Shown piece by piece: positions 55,328 through 64,000 of a stretch of 64,000 nt of DNA; positions within the stretch are counted from its first letter, which is position 1, and each line of letters opens with the position of its first letter. The notes beneath the pieces are model-generated. The model was not told the origin of the DNA. It ran no database searches and worked only from the letters and a program-made list of their open reading frames with translations. The translations under genes and the position numbers were made by a program. This DNA comes from Eutreptiella sp. 'Long Island Sound 2002' (lineage: Eukaryota; Euglenozoa; Euglenophyceae; Eutreptiales; Eutreptiaceae), in assembly GCA_964036045.1 (NCBI GenBank), contig OZ038379.1, positions 189,113,885-189,177,884 on the forward strand, read 5' to 3'.

Positions 55328-55520
55328 CCCCCCCCCCCCCGTGTGACATTCCGTCGGGTTGCTGCTCCTTTACAGGGCCCTGGACAGTCACCCGTTCTCC
55401 CCTTCGCATGTTGCGTCGGGTCGCTGCGTTCTGTCGGCCGCTGCGGCCGGTGCTCCTGCTGGTGTCGTTTCCGCGTTCGCGGAGCCCAGTGGTTGGCGTG
55501 TTGGGACCTCCCCCCCCCAC
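55328..55520 (-). repeat. Repeat R1 copy 4, inverted, internally deleted
   Basis: Begins on the plus strand with a 13-C run and GTGTGACATTCCG. It matches the reverse complement of R1 but lacks the segment between two GGGC motifs, suggesting a microhomology deletion. It ends GGACCTCCCCCCCCC. Confidence 0.75.
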
Positions 55521-55824
55521 GGGACACGCAGTGGGCAGGAATAAGAGCACCAATGACCCCGATCACTGAAAACGCTCCGTGTTGGCCTATTGCTGCACGA
55601 CCCTGAGAGATATGCTCATCAACACCGCGGCAAGGCCATCTTGGGCAGAGTGCTGTTTCGCACGAGGTGGTACCAAGAGCGCTGTTGAACCACAAGAACA
55701 AGGAGCGAGTGACGGCGGTTGATAGTTCGGTTACCAATCAGCGAGCGCGAGTCGATGGCTATTTGTCTGAAGTTCAGGCGTACATTAGACCATCAGCTGC
55801 TTTTTTCTTTTGCTTCTGTGGCAG

Positions 55825-56196
55825 GGGGACCGCATCCAAGGCAGCGGGGTACTGAAGTTCGAGCCCACGCTGTCCGTCCGCGAAATCGGAGAGGCGCTGC
55901 GGCAGGTCGTCACTCGCGCCAGCATCGGCAAGACCGACATCCGGCAGGCCTCTTCCCTCGCGTGCCACGAGGGCAACGAGGCCCCGTCCGCGCTGAGCGA
56001 TGCGCCAGAGGACCCCGTCCACGGTGGTGTGGATGGGATCCTGGAGCGCGGAGCCGTGCAGTACGAGGGGGACTGGGACCGGGGCATGATCCACGGCCAG
56101 GGGACCATGATTTTCACAGACGGGAGCAAGTACACGGGCCACTGGTCGCAGAACGTGGAGCAGGGCAAGGGCACCCGCTGGTACCTGACCGGGGAG
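55825..56196 (+). CDS. Membrane-MORN protein, exon 3 (residues 961-1084)
   Basis: Completes the MORN unit split by intron 2 (GDRIQGSGVLKF), followed by a non-MORN insert of about 70 residues (LSVREIGEALRQVVTRASIGKTDIRQ...). Two more MORN units follow (YEGDWDRGMIHGQGTMIFTDG and YTGHWSQNVEQGKGTRWYLTG). The exon ends GGGGAG|GTCTGT and joins exon 4 in phase 0 (TGE|EYTGDW), restoring the MORN spacing. Confidence 0.85.
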
Positions 56197-58769
56197 GTCT
56201 GTCACCCCCCCCCCCCTTTGCAACGCCCGTGTCCGAGCAAGAGTAGGTGTTGTTGAACAGCAATCATACCAGCTACAAAGCTACAACATATCCACCTGCT
56301 GAAACAATGGTTCGAGCTAAGTTGTCCCAAGGGGATCACCATTTCCCTCAGCCCACTCGGCCTCCAAAGGAGCTGTAGGAGTCACACCAGATCGCCGATG
56401 GGTTGTAGCAGACAACCATACACTCAAGCTGCAAGCCGTCATGATGGTGTGAAACCTCATGGCACCTATTGAATTGCGTGGGGCTAAAAAAAAAAAAAAC
56501 ACTGAATAGTTGTTTCCGCAAATTTGGAGCCGTGGAGTTTGGTGGTCCCATTTTCGGGGGGATTTCGGTGATTTGAGGCCGGGGGATGGTACTTCAGGGA
56601 CATTGGTTGCTGCCCTGCCACCCATGTTCACCCCCTTCTTGTCCTTTGGAGGTGGAGATTGGGGCATCACCTGACGACCGGTACATTCGTGGCGCATCAG
56701 TCGCCTCTCGTGTCTTCTCACGGCGCGCACACACAACCCCCGTGTCAGAGCAACAAGAGGTGGTGTTTCCATCAACTTTTGGAAATTTAGTGTTGCTCTC
56801 GCAAGGGGGGGGTAGCCCCGTCCATTTCTTCCCCCACCCCTCCTCGAAACCACCCGACCCCCCCCGCACCCATCACATCTCCTTCATCCCTCATCCACCG
56901 CCCTCCTCCACCCGTCATCCCCCCCTCCTGCATCCTTCCACCACCCCTCATCCGACCTTCCTTCCACCAGCGTCACTCTGTCCCCCACCCCTCCTGCCCC
57001 GCCCCTCCTCCAGGCCTCATCCACGCCCTTCATCCCTCCGTCGTTCCTGCTGAATCTCTTTCATTGCTCCCCCACATCTTGAGAGTAGAGCCTGAAGCGG
57101 TGCGCTGATTCATTCCATCCCCCTGAGTGTGGGGGGAGTGTTTGCGCCTGGACAGAGAGGCAGGTTGTGGACGGCCTGAGGATGGAGGTGTGTGGAGAGC
57201 AAAAACAGTCTAACGACCCCAACAACAACCAACACAATCAATACGCCAACTACTGGGCGCCGCTGACGCACAAACGGCACATCCCGCCACATTCAGCACA
57301 GCCCCGGCACACCAACGACGGGGCTCCGCGAACGCGGAAACGACACCAGCAGGAGCACCGGCCACAGCGGCCGACAGAACGCAGCGACCCGACGCAACAT
57401 GCGAAGGGAAGAACGGGTGACTGTCCAGGGCCCCGTAAAGAAACAGCGACCCGACGTAATGTCACACAGGGGGGGGGGGGGGGGGGGCGCCGTGCGCTGT
57501 GCGCGCGCTGTGCGGAAAGTAGGCCATGTCGGACCCCTTTCCCCCCCGATGGCCAAGGTGACCTCCGTAACTGCTGTTGTTCCCGTGCACAGGACCGCTC
57601 AGATTCTTACTACATCCAAAAACTCAGATAATGAGTTAACCCAAAGCACGTTTCACACTGAAAATGCCAGAATGCTGTCTGAATCCGCTGTTTTTGCCCC
57701 GTGGACATGAACCCCCCGGTGGTGGGTGGTCTTGGGGTGGTCACGGGAACGCTCACGTACGATTGGGCGCTGTGCGCGCCCCGTGCAGCACCACCCCCTG
57801 AGTTCCATTCCGTGGCGGTGGGCCTGGCCCTGCGCGCCGCCATGCAGGTACGTACAGATGCACCCGCATGTTGTGTGCCGTCCGTGCAGGGGGCCATCGG
57901 ACCCCGGCCACGCGGGGCGTGTATGCCCAGCGGCACGGTGGACTGGTGGGGGGGACGCTTGCATGAGAGGGGGACGGGACCGCGTGCCGCCCGGAAAAGC
58001 GGGAACACAGAGGTGGCGCCGTCCCTAAGGCAAGGGGCCCACGCCTGGGACCACCTCAGACCCGTGACTACACACTGCGCGCTACACAGCGCACACTAGA
58101 GGTCCTGGACGCCGCTGAATACGGAGTGCGCGTGCCTCAGCAGGTGGACCTGTCCAATGTCGTCCTCAGGAATCCAGAGTCCAAATATACATCCGGGAAG
58201 CTCATGCTTTGGACTCAAGTTGGTCAGACCTCAGATATACTGGACACACTGCAAGGCATGCGTTGCCAACTTTCTGCAAAAGTGGCTGACAATGGTACCC
58301 TGGGCTGAAGAGTCAGCGCTCCGGATGCCCTGCGCAACTGGCCCAGTGGAAGGAATTTTGGGCCAAACTCGGCCCCCAAATGCCCATAACAGTCAAACCA
58401 TAAGAACGTGTGTTGGCTCACCGCAGCAGCACATTTTCTTTGTGCCTTGTTTCACCCCACGACAGGTCTTGGCAAGGCCCAAAATGGGTCACAATCCGTA
58501 CTTCTTGGCCACACGCAGCCAAAAGCCAAACTTTTGGACCATGTGTGAGGCAATGGCCACCACGCCAATCATCTCAATCCTCCAACTGTTTCCAAACCTC
58601 TTTTACACCTCCTCTCCGCAGCTCCTCTGCAGGTCCTGCGTCCCGCTTCCACTGATCCTGCACACCTCCACAATTCCCCTTCCGTCCGCCCTCCATCGAA
58701 CCCCCAATCCACTCTACAGCCCTGATCCACGCCCTCCTGCATCACGTACCCACACCTCCTCCGACACAG
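56197..58769 (+). other. Intron 3 of the membrane-MORN gene
   Basis: GTCTGT ... CCGACACAG, 2573 bp. It contains a C-run next to the donor, a pyrimidine-rich CCTCAT/CACCC tract (56830-57055), R1 copy 2 (57238-57487) with a 19-G run, and a second pyrimidine-rich tract before the acceptor. No gene is recognised. Confidence 0.7.
57238..57487 (+). repeat. Repeat R1 copy 2
   Basis: CAATACGCC ... GTCACACAG followed by a 19-G run; close to copy 1 over about 230 bp. Confidence 0.85.
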
Positions 58770-59042
58770 GAGTACACGGGAGACTGGGTGTACGGCAAGC
58801 GTGAGGGGGTCGGGGTTTGCAAGTACCCTGACGGCCGTTCCTACGATGGCGAGTGGCGGGATGACAAGCGGCATGGCAAGGGCACCCTGACGTACGCGAA
58901 CGGGACAGTGTTCATGGGGACCTTCCTCGAAGATAAAATGGAGCCGGGCGGGCGCTTCTTTGCGAAGCAGACGCGCAGCGAACACGAGCCTGTGGCAGCG
59001 CTGGGGGATGCAAAGGTGGCCGCGAATGCGGTTTCCACTGAG
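58770..59042 (+). CDS. Membrane-MORN protein, exon 4 (residues 1085-1175)
   Basis: Two clear MORN units (YTGDWVYGKREGVGVCKYPDG and YDGEWRDDKRHGKGTLTYANG) and a degenerate third (FMGTFLEDKMEPGG). Then the non-repetitive stretch FFAKQTRSEHEPVAALGDAKVAANAVSTE. The donor is ACTGAG|GTATCC, phase 0. Reading on into the intron would give an unrelated tail, so the donor is preferred. Confidence 0.8.
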
Positions 59043-59329
59043 GTATCCTCCTTGGTCACGCATGTTCTGCAACATGCGGGATGGTGGGCGGGGGGGTATC
59101 AGCAACACGAGCAGAAGGATTGTGTGGGTGAAGACTGGTCCTTGTCAGTTATGAATGCGGTCAGGCAGCATAAGGTCACCAAATGATGGGTATCACCATG
59201 TCCCCCCCCCCTTTCTATAGTCCTTCCCATGGCAGTGCTCACGTGCGTAGTGTGTGTAAGTTGCTGTAGTAGTAGTTCCCAGATCCTTCACATTGTTCAC
59301 ACTGTTCTTACATCATTTCTGAAAAGTGG

Positions 59330-59708
59330 TACCCCCCCTCCCCCTTGCGCAAGCACGGCCTTGTCTAAGCACGGGGTGGGCGTTGAACCGCTGTTTTTAG
59401 GAATTTTTGGGACCACTGACTTTGTGGTCCCGGATGTAACATGGGGTTTAAAAACAGTTTACCACACATTGCCACCCGATGGTGTTTGTTTTGATGTGAT
59501 TCTTAGCCATTCCTGATAATCCCCTTCCACAGCCTATCGCCATCTGCATCTGAGGGATCTCCTGGGTGTGGGCGATCATGTGTGTTTGCCATCATGTGTG
59601 CCACACGCAGGCACGGCCTTGTCTAAGCACGGGGTGGGCGTTGAACCGCTGTTTTGCCTGGTTTTTTGGGACCGTGGCCGTGCTTGTGCAAGGGGGGGGC
59701 GGGGTAAC
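59330..59708. mobile_element. MITE-like element with ~32-bp terminal inverted repeats
   Basis: The left end, GTACCCCCCCT then CCTTGCGCAAGCACGGCC (59330-59360), is the near reverse complement of the right end at 59676-59708. Inside, a 44-bp segment (59353-59396) is directly repeated at 59611-59654. No ORF and no clear target duplication. Confidence 0.5.
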
Positions 59709-60240
59709 ACTGTTCCTAAATGACCGGGAACAATGCCACGTGCATCTCTCCTCTGCCTTTCCCCATTGTGCGGCCAACGCTTCTCCTCTTGCCTGCACGT
59801 TGCTTGTCTTCTGCGGACACGGGGGCTACAGCAGCGCCCGGCGCCTTTGCTGGCGCCGCCTTCTTTCAACTTCAACGTCATCCTCCCTCTCTGTCCCCCG
59901 TTCCATAGCTTGCCTCACCGAGATCTTGTGGCATGCTGCACTGTGCTTCGTGTTGTTCATGTTGGGCCATTCCACAGGTCTTTACATTCTTGATCTTCCG
60001 TGTGTCGCCGCAGGCACCATCTTCCGCTGCCTCTGTCACCACAAGGACATCTGCTGCCCCCAAATGCTTCCCTGCTTTGTCTAGCAAGAGTGGACTCGCC
60101 CATGTCACGGGCATGGGGGATGAGCAGGGGGGTCCCTAAGGGACTAGAATTTTTTTTTTGTTAAGTACCGCCCTTAGGGACCGGCCTTCCCTGAACGGCA
60201 GTTTTGCAAAAAGACCACGTGTAGCTCATATGTTCACCCA

Positions 60241-60442
60241 TGGTTGGTGGCGATTGGCGGCTGGTGGTTGGCGGTTGGCGACTGGCGGTTGGTGGTGGTT
60301 GGTGGTGGTTGGCGGCAGTTGGTGGTTGGTGATTGGCGGTTGATGGCGGTTGGCAGTGGTTGGCGGTTGGCGGTTGGTCGCCGCTGGCGGTGGTTGGTGG
60401 CGGTTGGCGGTTGGTGGCGGTTGGTGGTTGGCGGTTGGTGGT
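60241..60442. repeat. G/T-rich minisatellite (GGTTGGCGG/GGTTGGTGG)
   Basis: About 200 bp of imperfect GGTTGGYGG units, strand-asymmetric with GG every few bases, and G-quadruplex capable in principle. Confidence 0.9.
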
Positions 60443-61517
60443 CCGTTGGGCCTTTTTTTTCTTTCCTCTTAAGGAATGCCCTGGGTATGAGCGCTGTGGA
60501 GCATTGAGTAGAGGGCGTGGCCGCTTGGGGAATAAGGGAGGAGGCATGATGGCTTGGAACATGGGGTATGGGGCACGATGCCTTGAGGCCTCGGGCAGGC
60601 ACAGACACGCTCGAGAAGCAGTTTCTGTCATGAAGAGGTGTCCTCCCCTTTGAGGTCCAACCCCAAGCCCCCCAGCCCTGGCCCATACCCCCCTCCCCCC
60701 CCCTTTCCAAAGCATACAACACTTGGAACCAGAGGGGCCGAAAAGCAATCGGCGCCTCGACACCCATGTTGCGTGTGGAACCCTCACACCCGCCGCCCCT
60801 TGCCCACAGTCCGAAGCCATGCCCCAGGCCATCGCGCCGCCGACTCCGTCGTTGATGGACCATGCAACCCGCCGTCATGCCCCCTGCTCTAGGCTGCCAT
60901 GCCCCCCCCCGTTCCCGCCCGCCACACCCCCTGCCCCGGCACCCCCTGCCCCGGCACTCCGGCGATTCTTCGAGCCCGCGTGGGGCCCGTGCCAAACCTG
61001 AGTCTTGAGCCAAAAACGCAAGGCCGGCGCCCACGGGCGGTGGCGCCACGTCGGGAGGTGCCCTCCCAAATTCACGTGTTCGTGGGCCAAAACAGGCCCC
61101 TTTTTCGCCCCACGCAGCCCCACAACCCCTTCAAAAGCGGCCCCATCCCAAGCCCGTGCAGCAGGGCACGTTGGGCTTGCAAGTGAGGGGGGGGGGGTCA
61201 ATAGAGCCCCCAAAATCTGGGGGGGGGTTGGGAAAAGGGCTCAATTGACAGGCACCATTGATCAGTAATTATGAACTCGGGCGCCGAAGCCCTTGACGCG
61301 CTGATTCCAAAAACTCCCATTTTCATTTTTTGCCGATTTTTGGGTCTGGGTCACCTCCGAGGCCCGGGGGTCAGTCTCGGTAGGATTTTTGGGGGTCCCG
61401 TCAATTGAGCCTTTTTTGGGGGAGGGGGGGGGTCTAGTCAGGGGGCTGTATCGCCCCCCCCCCCCCCAATTGAAAGCCCGGTTGCCCCAGGTTTGCATCG
61501 CCGGTGTGCCACTGCAG

Positions 61518-61817
61518 ATCACGCGGGAGTCGATGGACCAGGTGGCGGCAGCGGAGGCGGCAGACCAGGAGGTGCAGGGCAGCGAGGCCGTGAGCCGGCA
61601 CAACAAGAAGGTCCGCATCATGCAGGAGCAGATGGAGAGCCGGCAGCAGCAGCAGCGGCGGCAGGAGCAGGAGCTGGAGGCGGAGATGCAGGCGCTGGAG
61701 CGCGAGGCCGAGAAGGAGCTGGCCAGGGCGCGGGGGGAGGCCAAGGCGCAGGCCGCCTTCCAGTCGCTGTCCCTGCAGAAGGAGGGGAGCGAGCGGGTGG
61801 AGAAGGGCGGGGAATAG
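61518..61817 (+). CDS. Membrane-MORN protein, exon 5 (residues 1176-1274) and stop
   Basis: Starts after CCACTGCAG and joins exon 4 in phase 0 (VSTE|ITRESMDQ). It encodes a C-terminal coiled coil rich in Gln, Glu, Ala and Arg (MQEQMESRQQQQRRQEQE ... AEKELARARGEAKAQAAF), ending GGE and TAG at 61815-61817. The coiled coil suggests oligomerisation. All five exon lengths add up to a whole number of codons, which supports the model. Confidence 0.75.
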   Translation: MTRESMDQVAAAEAADQEVQGSEAVSRHNKKVRIMQEQMESRQQQQRRQEQELEAEMQALEREAEKELARARGEAKAQAAFQSLSLQKEGSERVEKGGE

Positions 61818-64000
61818 CAGGGGACGGGGGGTTTGAGGCCCTCGTGGGCGGTGTTGTGGCGTTTGGCATCTCCGGTCCGCGGCCGCGGTGCCGTCCGCGG
61901 CCGTTGCAGCCTCGATGTATCCGGTCGCGCCTCCGTCCCCGTCTGCGGCGCTATGGCCGAGCCTCTCCCCACGTCGCTGCCCAGCCCAACTCTGTTTTGA
62001 GGCGGGGGGCTGTCGTGAAGGCAAAATGGCAGAACCGACATTCACGACTCGATGTGAATTGTCATATGTATGATACCAAATGTCCCGAGTGGGTCGCAGC
62101 CACCGCACACTTGGCACACAGTATTTTGGGGAGGGGCGCAGGTTCAGGTCACACCGTAAATGCCGCAGGTCGGAATTTGCCACGGAAACCGACAAATTGT
62201 GTGTACAGTTGTGTGAATTCGGGAGGCATTCGGCAGTTTGGACGTGTTCGGCGGGTGACGGGTTTCGATGCGTAGGCCCCTGCCATTCCCGACGCTTTGC
62301 GTCTGTTAAATGTTGTGAACCTTCGAGGGCATTTGGTGACGACGGTGTGAGTCCCGTTACTCGCACCCGCGTTGCCCTCACGCACCGGAGGGGGGGGGGG
62401 GGGGCTACTGGGCGCCGCTGACGCACAAACGGCACACCATGCCACATCCAGCACAGCCCCGGCACACCAACGACGGGGCTCCGCGAACGCGGAAACGACA
62501 CCAGCGGGAGCACCGGCCGCAGCGGCTGACAGAACGCAGCGACCCGACGCAACATGCGAAGGGAAGACCGGGTGACTGTCCAGGGCCCCGTAAAGAAACA
62601 ACAACCCGACGGAATGTCACACGGGGGGGGGGGGGGGGCATGACGCCACGGTTGGTTTCTCTGTGTGCAGCTGGCGGTGCCAATTGGCCAATTTAGGGGG
62701 TGGGGCGGGGGCAGGGCCACGGCGGTGCCCAAACACATCCGTTGGGCTGGGGCAAGGGGTTGCCCTCACATTTGGCAGGTAGAGGCACGGGGGGTTGCTG
62801 TCACGTCCAGCGCCCTCCGGCAGGGGGCCATCCGAGTCCAGTTGTGTTGCCTCACACATCTGTAGGGCAGGGGGCAGGCGTGGGAGGGACAGGGGTCTGA
62901 GGGACCGGCGCAATGGGGGGGGGCGCCCGGCTGCAGCCCTTGACACCCGCCCCCCTCAAAATGGCCAAAATGTATGGAAGTTCCGGATCATATTTGGTCC
63001 CGATTGGGCGCCGAAGGCGCTGGAAAATCTTTTTCAGCATGTGGCAGGGGGTGAAATTTCGGTTTTACCCCCCGTGTGTATACTCAGTATCAGACATGCC
63101 ACCAGCGTTGGGCCTGAGTCGCAATCGGCCCCGTCTCGAGGGCCACTCAGTAATAACCCGCCCCCTGCACCACCAGAACTCAGTAGGAACGTGCTGCGTC
63201 CGGCGTGTGGCTCAGTAGGACCCTGCTCCATCCGATCATGTCTGAGCTGGCGGACGCTGGTGGCTATGCTCAGCACTTCATGGCGAATCCAAATATGTTG
63301 GCAAAAACATGAAACGTTTTCTGACCCCTGACCTGCCCCATCCAGCCCCCCAAACCTCGCTGCTGGGACTGGACCTCCCAGGGGGAAACTTTTTTCCAAA
63401 CCCCCACACCTTTGTGCTCAAAACGATCAGTGCGACGAGGGCATCATTTTGAGGTATGTATTTTGGGGTACCCGGGACCCCCCCCCCCCTTCAGGAGGCC
63501 AAAATGTTTAGGGGTGTGTCGCTGTCAGGAGCTGCACCTGGGCACGCCCCATGGACAGGCGTTGGGGGGACAGGCGTGGAAGGGCGTGCGGTGCCGTGGG
63601 CCGTCCCCAGGCACACAGCAACCCGCCGGATCGACAGCATTTGGTCCCAACGCCGACGTCGCGCAGTTCTCTGTGTCGGCAACGATGCCCCCCCCCCATT
63701 CGGACAGTCATACCCCGAATCAGCGAGCGGGACGTGCCGTCCGGAGCCACACAGGCTTTCGGCCCGCCAAAGGAGGCACACAGGCCCTGCAGACGGGCCA
63801 TGCCCACGTGGGCGGGGGAAGCCAAATGAACGGGTTGAATGAGCGGATGAGCGAAATGGCGACATGGGGCGTGGCAGCAACAGAAAGCGCCAGTGCACTC
63901 TGCAACTGCGGACCAAGCTTGGGCGGGGGCTAATTCGGTGGAAAAGAGCATTTGTTGCTGCGAGACACCGCCGGTACAACCCTCGACGAAAACGCGCCGA
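61818..64000. other. Downstream flank, no gene recognised
   Basis: 3' of the MORN gene. It contains R1 copy 3 and many G-runs. Short GC-rich ORFs occur on both strands but none shows a motif, a splice partner or a codon pattern that I can support. Confidence 0.6.
62390..62638 (+). repeat. Repeat R1 copy 3
   Basis: A 15-G run, CTACTGGGCGCCGCTGAC ... GGAATGTCACAC, then a 16-G run. Same orientation as copies 1 and 2. Confidence 0.85.

Larger units (their letters stand above)
53906..55824 (+). other. Intron 2 of the membrane-MORN gene
   Basis: GTCGCC ... TTCTGTGGCAG, 1919 bp, phase 0. It contains repeated GAGTCGGCGA motifs (54165-54395) and two copies of the G-run-bounded repeat R1, one forward (54814-55052) and one inverted with an internal deletion (55341-55510). 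No gene is recognised. Confidence 0.7.
59043..61517 (+). other. Intron 4 of the membrane-MORN gene
   Basis: GTATCC ... GTGCCACTGCAG, 2475 bp. It holds a MITE-like inverted repeat (59330-59708), a GGTTGGCGG minisatellite (60241-60442) and many G/C homopolymers. No gene is recognised. Confidence 0.7.

Overview
This window is eukaryotic nuclear DNA. About 45 kb is a stack of nested LTR retrotransposons, and the remaining 19 kb or so carries one large intron-split host gene. The host gene has long GT-AG introns, very GC-rich MORN-repeat exons and many long G/C homopolymers. The transposons are Ty3/gypsy type with chromodomains. This fits a large-genome unicellular alga, and a prasinophyte-type green alga is my guess, but nothing here fixes the taxon.

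Transposon stack, 1-45333. I name six elements in three coding families (alpha, beta, gamma) plus one non-autonomous family. T1 (alpha, minus strand) is outermost: its 5' LTR is 42907-45333 and its gag runs leftward from 42998. T1 gag is split by T2 (alpha, minus, 9662-41772), which is bounded by the 4-bp duplication GCTC. T2 gag is in turn split by T3 (beta, plus, 21154-38342, duplication CTGC), a nearly intact 17.2-kb element with two 2946-bp LTRs that look almost identical. T2 protease is split by T4 (16987-19923, minus), a short LTR element with no polymerase. T1 protease is split at 7155 by T5 (gamma, minus), whose reverse transcriptase is split at 1714 by T6 (gamma, plus), of which only the 3' end lies in the window. 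LTR similarity gives an age order: T1 is older than T2, and T2 is older than T3.

Element logic. In all three coding families gag and pol lie in one reading frame, separated by a single UAG followed by NGGAGC; this is seen in four copies and points to programmed stop-codon readthrough. All three families also carry, between protease and reverse transcriptase, a conserved domain (D-x-F-A motif, then W-x-x-P-x, then hydrophobic strand-P) that I call domain X. In alpha and gamma, gag translation starts inside the LTR and the primer-binding site matches the 3' end of initiator tRNA-Met.

Host part, 45334-64000. After about 3.5 kb without recognisable genes, five exons (48901-49964, 52090-53905, 55825-56196, 58770-59042, 61518-61817) join in frame into a 1274-residue protein: signal peptide, about nine membrane segments, about 20 MORN repeats and a C-terminal coiled coil. 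Its introns hold minisatellites, a G-run-bounded short repeat with intron-like ends, and a MITE-like inverted repeat. No RNA genes, CRISPR arrays or bacterial features were recognised.
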